In this document: positions 15,226 through 23,053 of the stretch, piece by piece
Layout of the letters: every line of letters begins with the position of its first letter
Numbering within the stretch: the first letter of the stretch is position 1
IMG/VR virus record: IMGVR_UViG_3300037111_000040
Location: 1 to 64,000 of that record
Reading direction: 5' to 3' (one strand)
Length of the DNA: 64,000 nucleotides
From: a virus
Translations under genes and position numbers: made by a program
Notes under the pieces: generated by a model
The model's input: the letters and a program-made list of their open reading frames with translations, nothing else
What the model was told of the DNA's origin: nothing
Database searches by the model: none

Positions 15226-16743
15226 ATGCAGGCGACTTGGGTTGAGATGTTGCGGGCACAACACGCAGTCAAACGGGCTTTGCGGTTCGGAAAACTGACA
15301 AAGAAGCCTTGTGGGATTTGCGGGAGCAAAGAGTCAGAGGCTCACCATCCAGATTACAGCAAGGCGCTAGAAGTGGAGTGGTTGTGCAGAAAACACCATA
15401 GGCTCGAACATTTACGTCTCGGAGAGCCGCTTGTGGAGTCATGGACCGTTCTGAACATTAGACAGGTTCCGGTTGAAGTGGTTAAAGAGTCAAAGATGGT
15501 GGCGGTATCGCTTGGTATAACATTGAGGGATTTAGTCATAATGGCGGTACAAGAATTTTGCAAAATCCACGCTTCTCCAGAAGATAGGGCGCAGTTCAGA
15601 AAGATACCGGTGACGCGGTATAACCGAGTTCGCGCGCCGGGGGAAGTGGAGAGTGGTGGAAAGGTCGAAAATGGCGGAAATACAGGGGTTGGAGCGGGAG
15701 TTGGCGGCGGCGCAGGCCGAGATTCAGCGCGTCGAGTGGAATCGGGCGATCCGGGCGGCGGCAAAAGTGGCTCAGGAGTCATGGACGAGGGCCGACCTGT
15801 CCCCAAGCCAAACTGCGCGCATAGCGGGGAAGATTCTCAAGCTGGTGCGGTGAGCGCCGCCGAGTATAACGACGCAATAGGACAAATGGCCGCGACTGTA
15901 GACAGCGCGTTGCAGAAGAATCCCGATCTGCTGGAACCGATCAACTTGACCGCCGTATGCATCCACTCCAAGCCGATCACCGAAGAGTGCCCCGAGTGTA
16001 TCGAGCGGTGGGGAAACAAGGCGGCGTTCCTTGGCCAGTTATGCGCCGAGTGCGGCAGGAAACGGGCCTACCACCTATTCTTCGACGATTGCTGGTGGTG
16101 CAACGCGGAGAAAACCCAGAAGTTCGACGTTGATGTTATGGCAACTTTGAAAGCAGGTGGAGAGAAGGCTTTTCAGGACACTCTTGCCGACATCAAGAAG
16201 GCCCAAACTTCCGGCCTCTCCGGCACACCGGTCAACATGGAGCCGTTTCGGCCTAGCCCACAGGTTCACAACTGCGGCGACGAGCTTGCCAAAAACTGGA
16301 TCGGCGGGAACCGGGACATTGATCCGAATAATCCAGAAGACGTGAAAGCGTGGCAGGAGCGCGACCGGCAGGCGGCGGAGATGCTGGAGCCTGCGCCACA
16401 GATAGAAGTCGACCCGGCTGTGTTTGAGTTCCTTGATCTCGTAAAAAAGAACGAAGAGCGCGTCATGGGCATTGACCCTGCCGTTTTCGCGGAAAAGATC
16501 GACCCGCACGGCAAGTCGGTAGCTGCCCATTCCCACGTGCTCTCCTCGACCAATCCGAGCCCGCGCGTCGTCGACACGGCCACGGAAGCGGCGGAGGCCG
16601 CGCTCAGGATGAAGAAGCTACCCCCGACCGCGAAGATCGCCAAGGCCAAGAAGCGCGTGTGCAAGTTCTGCGAGGGGAAGCTGGAGCGCTGGAGCGCGAC
16701 GACTCTCCGATGCAGCGCGTGCGGGAGGAATGAGGCCCTATGA
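15226..16743 (+). CDS. HNH endonuclease frame fused in-frame to a zinc-ribbon protein
   Basis: One open frame joins two unlike parts. Residues 1 to about 140 hold an HNH core (CGICG, then EAHHPDYSKALEV and WLCRKHHRLEH). A Gly/Arg/Ser-rich stretch over about 15650-15850 looks like the wrong frame of a nested gene (15671-15853). From a GTG at 15850 on, the product looks like an independent protein of about 297 residues with cysteine pairs at both ends (CPEC, CAECG, CWWC; CKFC, CSACG). I suspect the nuclease inserted upstream and lost its own stop, while the second part is normally translated from 15850. An ATG at 15187 is an alternative start. The stop overlaps the next ATG. Confidence 0.6.
   Translation: MQATWVEMLRAQHAVKRALRFGKLTKKPCGICGSKESEAHHPDYSKALEVEWLCRKHHRLEHLRLGEPLVESWTVLNIRQVPVEVVKESKMVAVSLGITLRDLVIMAVQEFCKIHASPEDRAQFRKIPVTRYNRVRAPGEVESGGKVENGGNTGVGAGVGGGAGRDSARRVESGDPGGGKSGSGVMDEGRPVPKPNCAHSGEDSQAGAVSAAEYNDAIGQMAATVDSALQKNPDLLEPINLTAVCIHSKPITEECPECIERWGNKAAFLGQLCAECGRKRAYHLFFDDCWWCNAEKTQKFDVDVMATLKAGGEKAFQDTLADIKKAQTSGLSGTPVNMEPFRPSPQVHNCGDELAKNWIGGNRDIDPNNPEDVKAWQERDRQAAEMLEPAPQIEVDPAVFEFLDLVKKNEERVMGIDPAVFAEKIDPHGKSVAAHSHVLSSTNPSPRVVDTATEAAEAALRMKKLPPTAKIAKAKKRVCKFCEGKLERWSATTLRCSACGRNEAL
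15671..15853 (+). CDS. Small helical protein nested in another frame
   Basis: ATG after GGAAAGGTCG; 60 residues (MAEIQGLERELAAAQAEIQ...), a clear coiled-coil-like helix ending in ARIAGKILKLVR. Its TGA overlaps the GTG at 15850. This frame looks more protein-like than the overlapping Gly-rich frame, so it is probably the true coding frame here. Confidence 0.5.
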   Translation: MAEIQGLERELAAAQAEIQRVEWNRAIRAAAKVAQESWTRADLSPSQTARIAGKILKLVR

Positions 16744-17471
16744 ACGAAAAGACCTTAATGACCTACTGGTTCCCACTGCTCGAAGCCGCTGGCATCCCTG
16801 TGCCCCAAACCATGAGCGTAGTCATGCCGCCCGAGTTGTGCAAGAACGTTCGCATGGTGCTCTATGGCGAGGAACCGGAACGCGACCCACGAGAGTTCAG
16901 CTTCTTCACTGAACTTCGGTTGGCAGTCGAGAAGATCGGGACGCCCTGCTTCCTGCGCACGGCAATGACTTCGGCGAAACACTCATGGGACGACACCTGC
17001 TTCCTGTCTGACGTTGGCGATCTGGTTAAGCATGTTTACGCGATTGCCGAGTTCTCTGAGATAGCCGACTTTTGCGGCTTGCCAATCGACACTTGGTTCG
17101 TGAGAGAACTCCTGCCGTCAATCAAGTTTGGGTTTTGTCCTCACTATGACAATATGCCGGTCGCCCGCGAGTTTCGTTTCTTCGTCGACGATGGCAAAGT
17201 TCGGTGCTTCCACCCTTACTGGCCTCTGGAACCGCTCAGAGACGGCAAATGGCAGGTCGACGCACCAGAAGATGTGGCGTATTCGGAACTTTGCACCATC
17301 GGTGACTACGGAGCCGTGTGCGCGTTAGCAGAGAAGGCCGGTGCGGCGGTCGGCGGCTCATGGTCCGTCGATCTTCTCGAAACTGAGAATGGCTGGTACG
17401 TCACCGATATGGCCGAGGCCCACAAAAGCTTTCACTGGGAAGGCTGCAAGTTTGAAAAGGAGTCCGCATGA
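16740..17471 (+). CDS. ATP-grasp-like protein
   Basis: The product has 243 residues; its ATG overlaps the upstream stop. The C-terminal half shows an ATP-grasp-like arrangement: WFVRELLP, then VAREFRFFVDDGKV (a basic strand pair), then SWSVDLLETENGWYVTDM with acidic metal ligands and MAEAHKSFHW at the end. Similar proteins in phages are described as ATP-grasp enzymes of unknown substrate, possibly peptide or RNA ligases. The N-terminal part carries YWFPLLEAAGIPVPQT, also seen in such proteins. Confidence 0.55.
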   Translation: MNEKTLMTYWFPLLEAAGIPVPQTMSVVMPPELCKNVRMVLYGEEPERDPREFSFFTELRLAVEKIGTPCFLRTAMTSAKHSWDDTCFLSDVGDLVKHVYAIAEFSEIADFCGLPIDTWFVRELLPSIKFGFCPHYDNMPVAREFRFFVDDGKVRCFHPYWPLEPLRDGKWQVDAPEDVAYSELCTIGDYGAVCALAEKAGAAVGGSWSVDLLETENGWYVTDMAEAHKSFHWEGCKFEKESA

Positions 17472-17863
17472 GCGAAGAATCCAAGAGCCGCATTAGGACA
17501 TTGATTCTTCCATGTCTTGTCCTCCTCACGTTTTGTCTGATAGGACTTTCGACTTGGATGCTCGTGATGGAGTGGGAGCGGTGTGTCCGCGTGCAATACA
17601 ATTCACCGCGCGATGAAAAGTTCTACTACTGGCGCTGGGCGCACCGCTCGGTCGATCACGGGATATGCGCGGCAATGTACACGAGCGCCGGTTCTGGCGA
17701 CCAGCCAGCCGATCAGGAAGGCAGCGTGTGGGAAGTGGATAAGCCCGATCCTTCCGGTAAACCGACCGCGATCTATTTGTTCAACACGCGGAAAGATGCT
17801 GAGAACTACGCTGAGTCCCTGTGCTGGTCGCGGGATAAGAATTGGACGGTGGTGACGCAATGA
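17468..17863 (+). CDS. Membrane-anchored hypothetical protein
   Basis: The product has 131 residues. A basic start (SKSRIR) leads to one transmembrane helix at about 12-34 (LILPCLVLLTFCLIGLSTWM). The remaining 95 residues contain several Trp and Tyr residues and no known motif, and are probably outside the inner membrane. It overlaps the ATP-grasp gene by four bases and the Fic gene by four bases. Confidence 0.6.
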   Translation: MSEESKSRIRTLILPCLVLLTFCLIGLSTWMLVMEWERCVRVQYNSPRDEKFYYWRWAHRSVDHGICAAMYTSAGSGDQPADQEGSVWEVDKPDPSGKPTAIYLFNTRKDAENYAESLCWSRDKNWTVVTQ

Positions 17864-18315
17864 ACGTGATTGACTACATCAGTGAAGAAGTGACGCGCCA
17901 AGGCCACAATGTGACTGTTAAGGATGGACTGGAGCGTGTTGGATGGATGCTGGATGCATGGTGTTCCGTCCTACCCCGCGCAGACGTTGTCTTCATTGAC
18001 TTGACAACCATCGAGGAGCTTGGCAAGCGTGTTGAGCGAGTGAAGAATCGCGAGGGATGGCGTCGATGTGGAGTGCGCGTTGGTTCCAGAATATGCCCGC
18101 CATTTTACGAGGTTCCCGTGTTGCTGGAGAGGCTGCTGTCGGTGCGGGACGGAATGACTCCTATCGAGTTTTATAAAGAGTTCGAGATGATTCATCCGTT
18201 TGTCGACGGCAACGGCAGGACCGGAAAGATTCTTCTCAACTGGATGAACGGAACACTGCTCGATCCGATCTTTCCACCAGCCGATATTTTTGGTACGCCG
18301 ATAATGAATCCGTAA
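17860..18315 (+). CDS. Fic domain protein
   Basis: The product has 151 residues; the ATG overlaps the previous stop. HPFVDGNGRTGK at 112-123 is the Fic catalytic loop, with the active-site His112 and the GNGR phosphate-binding turn; the last position is Lys where Arg is usual. Fic enzymes transfer AMP or other phosphate-containing groups to target proteins. No inhibitory helix motif (S/TxxxE/DGN) is obvious and no antitoxin-like gene is adjacent. It may modify a host protein during infection. Confidence 0.75.
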   Translation: MNVIDYISEEVTRQGHNVTVKDGLERVGWMLDAWCSVLPRADVVFIDLTTIEELGKRVERVKNREGWRRCGVRVGSRICPPFYEVPVLLERLLSVRDGMTPIEFYKEFEMIHPFVDGNGRTGKILLNWMNGTLLDPIFPPADIFGTPIMNP

Positions 18316-18328
18316 GAGGAGGCCCGAA

Positions 18329-18443
18329 GTGAGAATCGTTTTCGACATTTCCGACATGCAAGAGGCATAAGTTTGCGGCGGTGGTCGCGCGTACCGCAAC
18401 GCACGCGGGTTTCAAGGCATGGACGATATGCAGGTTTCCCTGA
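18329..18443 (+). pseudogene. Possible small frameshifted gene
   Basis: AGAGGAGG precedes a GTG that opens only 13 codons (MRIVFDISDMQEA). If one base is skipped near 18366, the frame continues HKFAAVVARTATHAGFKAW to a stop at 18443, which looks protein-like. A frameshift, a sequencing error or a short leader peptide are all possible. Confidence 0.25.
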
Positions 18444-18685
18444 CAATCATCATCCCCGAGATCAACGCCAAAGAAGGCGAACCTGCGGACGTGGTCGAGT
18501 TCGAAGGCAGCGCAATGAAGATCATTCGGATGTTGAAGGACGCGCTCAGCGCCATCGAGGGATCGTTTGAAGTGTGCCAAAAACAATCAGGACCGAAGCG
18601 ACCCACTCCATGCCCCAATTGCGATCCGCTGACAGACTATCCGAATGCCACGCACACGGAAGAGTGTGCGTTCAGCAAGTTCTAG
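18419..18685 (+). CDS. Hypothetical protein (88 aa) with C-terminal CxxC
   Basis: ATG at 18419, or three codons later; a weak ribosome site. An N-terminal beta strand (VSLTIIIPEINA) and helix are followed by CPNCD and a second Cys near the end. No family recognised. Confidence 0.5.
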   Translation: MDDMQVSLTIIIPEINAKEGEPADVVEFEGSAMKIIRMLKDALSAIEGSFEVCQKQSGPKRPTPCPNCDPLTDYPNATHTEECAFSKF

Positions 18686-18707
18686 GAGAGAAGAGGAAAA
18701 AGGAACA

Positions 18708-18986
18708 ATGAGCGAGTGCAAACACCAGAACGTTACGAGCCACGACAGCCACGGCCTGCTCTGGTCATGCGACGTGTGTGGAACTGAGTTCATCCATTCC
18801 GGTCTTTTACCGGGAAAGGTCACGATGCGCCCGATGCCCGAGACGCCGACCCTTCGCGATCAGTTTGCGCTCACTGCTCTGCGTGGAATCCTATCCTCCC
18901 CGGAGAAAGCATTCAGCAATATCGAGGAAGTGGCGACTGGGGTTTATCTATTGGCCGACCAAATGATGAAAACGAGGAAGGCATGA
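18708..18986 (+). CDS. Hypothetical zinc-binding protein (92 aa)
   Basis: ATG after AAAAAGGAACA. The N-terminus has C-H and CDVCG residues (CKHQNVTSHDSHGLLWSCDV), giving a plausible zinc site seen in other short phage proteins. The second half is a helical segment. Its stop overlaps the next ATG by four bases. Confidence 0.55.
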   Translation: MSECKHQNVTSHDSHGLLWSCDVCGTEFIHSGLLPGKVTMRPMPETPTLRDQFALTALRGILSSPEKAFSNIEEVATGVYLLADQMMKTRKA

Positions 18987-19342
18987 GCGAAATCAGAGAA
19001 GATGAATACCTCGAAAGTGACCTGCGGTTAGAGGACAGAATTCTCACCAAGAAACTGTCCGAAGATGCCGAGCAACACGCCCGCACGCCGCTTAGGTTGT
19101 GCGAGGCGCTAGACGCAATCACAACCGAACTCGACCGCTCGATGATCCACCAAGAGGGCTTCTCGTCGCTTCACGAAGCCTACGCGGTGATCGCCGAAGA
19201 GGTCGATGAAGTTTGGGACATCTGCAAAATGAAGCGCAAGAATCGCAGTGCGCTGGCTCTCCGCAAGGAACTGATTCAAGTGGCGACGATGGCCGTCAAG
19301 GGACTTCTGAATATCGACAAGTTTGTGGGAGGTGATGTGTGA
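18983..19342 (+). CDS. MazG-like nucleotide pyrophosphohydrolase-type protein
   Basis: The product has 119 residues, all helical. HEAYAVIAEEVDEVW with its EExxE metal motif, then LRKELIQVATMAVKGLL, matches the all-alpha NTP pyrophosphohydrolase (MazG-like) pattern of phage proteins. Such enzymes hydrolyse nucleoside triphosphates to monophosphates and may alter alarmone or dNTP pools. Motifs are partial, so activity is uncertain. Confidence 0.6.
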   Translation: MSEIREDEYLESDLRLEDRILTKKLSEDAEQHARTPLRLCEALDAITTELDRSMIHQEGFSSLHEAYAVIAEEVDEVWDICKMKRKNRSALALRKELIQVATMAVKGLLNIDKFVGGDV

Positions 19343-19536
19343 GCGACACCCGCATGAAGATTCACACCGGGGAGCAGCGTGACGGAGAAGCGAGCGTTCC
19401 CATCACAATTACGGCCACTTCCGGCATGAGGCGGAGGATTTCTTCCTTGTGCGAGACCGGGATTTACGGAACCACGGTCGAAGAAGTAGCCGAGCGATTG
19501 ATATGCCGCCAATTGCAAGAGATGGAGGCGAGATGA
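19339..19536 (+). CDS. Ribbon-helix-helix-like small protein
   Basis: GTG start overlapping the previous stop; 65 residues. VPITITATSGMRRRISSLC is a possible strand and helix, and GIYGTTVEEVAERLICRQL matches the second helix of small phage ribbon-helix-helix proteins. DNA binding is plausible. Confidence 0.5.
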   Translation: MSDTRMKIHTGEQRDGEASVPITITATSGMRRRISSLCETGIYGTTVEEVAERLICRQLQEMEAR

Positions 19537-19721
19537 TTACTTGGTTTCATGAGCATCAGTACGATCCAGAGAAGTGGACGCTCGTCGATTGGCGTCCTCA
19601 GCGTTCATACTCCATCGCCAACGACGAAAAAGAGGGCAAGGAGCATGTCTGGAGGAATACTTGCATCCGCTGCGGGGATTTGGTTTTTAGCCACGTCATT
19701 CCACCGGAGAAGAAGAGATGA
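19533..19721 (+). CDS. Small protein with one CxxC (62 aa)
   Basis: ATG after GGAGGCGAG. The product is rich in Trp and His (MITWFHEHQYDPEKWTLVDW) and has CIRCG near the C-terminus. Coupled to both neighbours. No function can be given. Confidence 0.5.
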   Translation: MITWFHEHQYDPEKWTLVDWRPQRSYSIANDEKEGKEHVWRNTCIRCGDLVFSHVIPPEKKR

Positions 19722-19867
19722 ATTGGACAGACAAAACAGTGATTCGCATTCTGCTCATCGTGGCAAAATTCATGGCTCAGGAGCCGTGGAAGAAAGACAT
19801 TGAACAGCTAGCGGCGCATATCAGCGTGGGCAAGTGGCAGCGTGAGGATGAGGAGAAGGTGAAGTGA
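19718..19867 (+). CDS. Small helical protein (49 aa)
   Basis: An ATG overlaps the previous stop and a GTGA overlap follows. MNWTDKTVIRILLIVAKFMA begins with a hydrophobic helix, then a charged helix. Too short to recognise. Confidence 0.45.
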   Translation: MNWTDKTVIRILLIVAKFMAQEPWKKDIEQLAAHISVGKWQREDEEKVK

Positions 19868-20166
19868 GCGAACCATTTCTCGATAGAGAGTTCACCGAGT
19901 ACACCGAAGAGCGGATCGCTAAACTCAAGGAACAACTGGACTCAAAATGGACCAGCATCAAGGATGGACTTCCAGATCATTTCCTGATCGTCGCTGTGAC
20001 GCTTGCGAGAGGCACGGTGACGGCTGGGTATCGGGACAAGAACGTTACGCCGGAATGGCTGGTATTTGCTCGTGGTGGCGTGTACTACACGCATGAGGTA
20101 ATCAAGTGGATGCCGATGCCGGAGATTGAACAGAAAGCAACTGACGAAGAGGGAGATGCTAAATGA
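19864..20166 (+). CDS. DUF551-like phage protein
   Basis: GTG start; 100 residues. KWTSIKDGLPDHFLIVAV and the ending VIKWMPMPE match the DUF551 family of short phage proteins (WisvkDxLP ... thWmPlP). The family has no established function. Coupled at both ends. Confidence 0.65.
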   Translation: MSEPFLDREFTEYTEERIAKLKEQLDSKWTSIKDGLPDHFLIVAVTLARGTVTAGYRDKNVTPEWLVFARGGVYYTHEVIKWMPMPEIEQKATDEEGDAK

Positions 20167-20342
20167 AAATCTACGAAGTGAAAGTGAGTTGGAGTTCGTT
20201 CGGCAGCGACTGCTGGCTGATCCAAGCGGAGTCTCTTTTGAAAGCAGTCGAAAAGGCGACAAAGAAGATCAAACGTGCGCCGAGGCGTTACGAGAACTAC
20301 GAAGTCGTTCGGGCTTCTCTCGTTGGGGAGTTGGTCAGATAG
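20163..20342 (+). CDS. Small hypothetical protein (59 aa)
   Basis: ATG overlaps the DUF551 stop. MKIYEVKVSWSSFGSDCWLI reads as a beta strand pair, followed by a basic helix (KAVEKATKKIKRAPRR). The frame fits gaplessly between neighbours, and its beta-alpha layout resembles other short phage proteins. Confidence 0.5.
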   Translation: MKIYEVKVSWSSFGSDCWLIQAESLLKAVEKATKKIKRAPRRYENYEVVRASLVGELVR

Positions 20343-20344
20343 CG

Positions 20345-20995
20345 GTGATTCCCTACTACAAGAGCAAAGGAATCGTGCTTTTCAACTGCGACTGGCATGA
20401 GATTGATTGGAGTGAACACGAAAAGTTCGACCTTTTGCTCTGCGATCCTCCTTATGGACTGAGTGAGGCGAAAGGAAAAAACAAATCGAGAACAAAGCTT
20501 GCGCTGGCCAAGGATTACGGAGTATCCGATTGGGACGACAAGCCACCATCGGATTTTGATCTGATCTGGCTTCGGGAGTTGGCGAAGTGGCAGATCATGT
20601 GGGGCGGAAACTACTTTGTCCTGCCGCCTTCGAAGTGCTGGCTGGTGTGGGACAAAGTGAACTCGGGTGACTTTGCGGATTGCGAGTTGGCGTGGACGAA
20701 CTTGGACAAGGCGGTGAGGATTTTTCACTACATGTGGAACGGGATGCTCAAGGAACAGCCGGAGTATAGGATGCACCCATGCCAAAAGCCAACTGCTCTT
20801 TTTTCTTGGTGCATAAGTCAGGCTCCGAAGGAGATAAAAACTGTGGTAGACCCTTTCGCTGGTTCATGCACTACCGCTGTAGTTTGCAAGAGATTGGGTC
20901 TCAGTTGCGTATGCGTGGAACGTGAAGAAAAATATCTGGAAGACGGCGCGAAGAGACTTGAGCAGGAAGTATTTCAATGGGAAGGTAGCGAGTGA
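20345..20995 (+). CDS. DNA methylase (N4/N6 amino-methyltransferase)
   Basis: GTG start; 216 residues. DPPY at 34-37 is the catalytic motif IV, and VDPFAGSCTTAVVCKRLG near residue 170 is the FxGxG SAM-binding motif I placed after it, so motif order is that of beta-class enzymes. HPCQKPTALFSWCI precedes motif I as usual. It probably methylates phage DNA at a short target. A longer upstream reading in this frame would overlap two genes and was rejected. Confidence 0.8.
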   Translation: MIPYYKSKGIVLFNCDWHEIDWSEHEKFDLLLCDPPYGLSEAKGKNKSRTKLALAKDYGVSDWDDKPPSDFDLIWLRELAKWQIMWGGNYFVLPPSKCWLVWDKVNSGDFADCELAWTNLDKAVRIFHYMWNGMLKEQPEYRMHPCQKPTALFSWCISQAPKEIKTVVDPFAGSCTTAVVCKRLGLSCVCVEREEKYLEDGAKRLEQEVFQWEGSE

Positions 20996-21777
20996 AGAAC
21001 GTCAATTTAAATGCCGCTCGGCTAGATAACGGAACCTACGCTTTGAGGGAGAGACGCGTGTCCCTCGTATGCGTTACATGCGGCGCATCATTTCTCCGAT
21101 TTATATCTCAAATGAACGGTCGATTGAGCTATTGTTCACACGCATGTCGTTGCCTGAAAAAACTCATAAAATGCACGATTTGTGGTAACGAGTTTTTTGT
21201 AAAGTCGTATCGCATCGGTGAGGCCAAGTTTTGTTCCAAGCAATGTCACGATGTATACCAGAGCCGTAACAAGGTCGAACGCATCTGCGTTGAATGTAGA
21301 GGATATTTTTCGGTGAGCCCCAGCAGAGTAGTTCACGATCCGGCGCTGTATTGTTCAGAAAAATGCTACCGTCAATCTCCAGCATTTAAGGAAGCCTTGA
21401 TAAAAGGAAACTTGAAACAGCAGAATTCAAAAACGCCTACGCGCCTAGAGGTTGCCGGGGAGCGGATATTAGGAGAACTCGGAATCCTGTTCATCCAACA
21501 AGTTCTAGTCGCCAAAAAATTTGTCGTGGACGCCATTATTCCTTCACATTCTCTGATAATTCAATGGGACGGGGACTACTGGCATGGATACGGAATTGAA
21601 AGCTGGAAGGATCATCCTGAAAAAAGAGTACAAAAAAGGATGTATAACGACATATCGCAGGATGCGTACTTCAGGAGCTGCGGCTTCACTGTGCTGAGGT
21701 TTTGGGAGCACGATGTTTTTAACGATTCACTACAAGTGAGGCAAAAGATCGAGTTGGCATTGAACGCAAGACCGTAG
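20992..21777 (+). CDS. Vsr/DUF559-like endonuclease with zinc ribbons
   Basis: GTG start overlapping the methylase stop; 261 residues. The first 130 residues carry repeated cysteine pairs (CVTCG, CTICG, CVECR with CSHAC, CSKQC, CSEKC). The C-terminal domain has VVDAIIPSHSLIIQWDGDYWH and a final GFTVLRFWEHDV, the pattern of Vsr-like PD-(D/E)XK nucleases used by phage homing enzymes. The gene is visibly AT-richer than the methylase before it, suggesting separate acquisition. Confidence 0.7.
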   Translation: MKNVNLNAARLDNGTYALRERRVSLVCVTCGASFLRFISQMNGRLSYCSHACRCLKKLIKCTICGNEFFVKSYRIGEAKFCSKQCHDVYQSRNKVERICVECRGYFSVSPSRVVHDPALYCSEKCYRQSPAFKEALIKGNLKQQNSKTPTRLEVAGERILGELGILFIQQVLVAKKFVVDAIIPSHSLIIQWDGDYWHGYGIESWKDHPEKRVQKRMYNDISQDAYFRSCGFTVLRFWEHDVFNDSLQVRQKIELALNARP

Positions 21778-21812
21778 GCTACAGCAGCAGAATTTTGACT
21801 GGGATGGGATAT

Positions 21813-22100
21813 ATGATGGCGCACATTGAAGTAGTAACGCATGACGGCGATGTGATCAAAGTCAAGGGAGTGAATCGCGCGTATGTTAACAAAGGAGCGC
21901 TGTATCTCACTTTCTACACGGAAAAGAAACGCGAGGTGCCTGAATCGGCTCTGTGGGGATTTTTTAAGTCGGTCAATGTGATCGACGAGTCGACGACCAC
22001 AACAACGGCCATCTTCGCGAGGGACAAGTGGAAATACTTCCGCCTTGTCGCCGCCGAAAAAGAGCCAGCCGTCGAGGCCGCGCCCGTGGAGGACCAATGA
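21813..22100 (+). CDS. Hypothetical beta-rich protein (95 aa)
   Basis: Start at the ATG after GGGATGGGATAT, or the next one; weak ribosome site. HIEVVTHDGDVIKVKGVNRA and YLTFYTEKKREVPES suggest a small beta-barrel. The C-terminus is low-complexity and acidic. The stop overlaps the next ATG. Confidence 0.5.
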   Translation: MMAHIEVVTHDGDVIKVKGVNRAYVNKGALYLTFYTEKKREVPESALWGFFKSVNVIDESTTTTTAIFARDKWKYFRLVAAEKEPAVEAAPVEDQ

Positions 22101-22441
22101 GTTTCTCGCGCAACTGGCTTGAGCAATCCGAGGCCGCTGAAGATGCCGGAGTCTGCCATACGACAGAAGAGTGTGCTTTAATGTACTCCGAGATTCCGCA
22201 AGAGCAGAAGGACGCGGCGATCAAAGCGTTTCGCGAGAGTCAATATGCCAAGTCCTTTCCCGAGATCAGGGAGGCGATTGCAAAGGAACCCGGCGAGTGG
22301 AACGTTCCCTACCACTTGGGCTGGGGAATGGGCGTGAGGAATTTCTTTCGGAGACAGGGATTCGGCGAGGAGTATTTTGGCGTGTGCAACCTCGATTGCA
22401 TTTACGTGTTCTTGATTGAGGACGCAGTTCGAGAGAGATAA
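22097..22441 (+). CDS. Hypothetical protein (114 aa)
   Basis: Good ribosome site (GGAGGACCA). A helical charged first half is followed by WNVPYHLGWGMGVRNFFR and CNLDCIYVFLIED, a pattern seen in short phage proteins of unknown function. Confidence 0.55.
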   Translation: MSFSRNWLEQSEAAEDAGVCHTTEECALMYSEIPQEQKDAAIKAFRESQYAKSFPEIREAIAKEPGEWNVPYHLGWGMGVRNFFRRQGFGEEYFGVCNLDCIYVFLIEDAVRER

Positions 22442-22447
22442 TTTTCA

Positions 22448-23053
22448 ATGGCCAAGCCGAGAGTATACACCGCAGACGAAAGAGAGTACAGACGGCAACA
22501 AGCCAAAAAGTATTATTGGGAACACGTGGAGGAGAAACGTAAATACAACGCAGAATACAACGCGAATAACACAGAATCTCTACGCGCTCACAAGTCGGAG
22601 TATTACCTCAAGAACAAGGGAAAATGGACAATGACACGCGAGAAAAAGGATCGAGCCAATGAGCTAGAGCGTAAACGCCGCGTCATGTCAGAAGAGGCAC
22701 GAATTAAGCATAGGAAGGAAGCGACTCGGTGGAGACTTGATAATCCATTGAAGTCAAAGGCAATAAAAATTAGGAGGTATGGAATAACGCTTGAAGAATT
22801 CAATGACCTTCTAAAGGCACAAGATGGGAAATGTGCGATTTGCGGATTTTCAGATATGAGCAAACCAACTTTTTTCCCGGTTGTGGATCACTGTCATGCT
22901 CTGAATCATGTACGTGGTTTGATCTGTTCTAGTTGCAATCGTGGTCTGGGATTTTTCAAGGATAGCCCTGCACTCTTAAAAAAGGCAGCAAAGTACGTTG
23001 AGCGAAATGGTTTATTTGGGCCGCTCTCAATGAAACAACCGGGAGGAAAGTAA
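22448..23053 (+). CDS. Recombination endonuclease VII-like nuclease
   Basis: The product has 201 residues. A very basic, Tyr-rich first half (KKYYWEHVEEKRKYNAEYN) repeats a Y/N-K pattern. The nuclease core begins at RRYGITLEEFNDLLKAQDG, then CAICG, VVDHCHALNHVRGLIC and SSCNRGLGFFKDSP. The gene is AT-richer than its neighbours, as for a mobile homing nuclease. Related to, but distinct from, the gene at 13769. Confidence 0.75.
   Translation: MAKPRVYTADEREYRRQQAKKYYWEHVEEKRKYNAEYNANNTESLRAHKSEYYLKNKGKWTMTREKKDRANELERKRRVMSEEARIKHRKEATRWRLDNPLKSKAIKIRRYGITLEEFNDLLKAQDGKCAICGFSDMSKPTFFPVVDHCHALNHVRGLICSSCNRGLGFFKDSPALLKKAAKYVERNGLFGPLSMKQPGGK

Noticed and set aside
14422-15329. Long frames on both strands across the non-coding region
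   Set aside because: Products are Pro/Arg/Gly low-complexity runs caused by the C-rich and purine-rich tracts, without ribosome sites or domain patterns.
20126-20344. Upstream extension of the DNA methylase frame
   Set aside because: It would overlap two tightly coupled genes and adds no methylase motif; the GTG at 20345 fits better.
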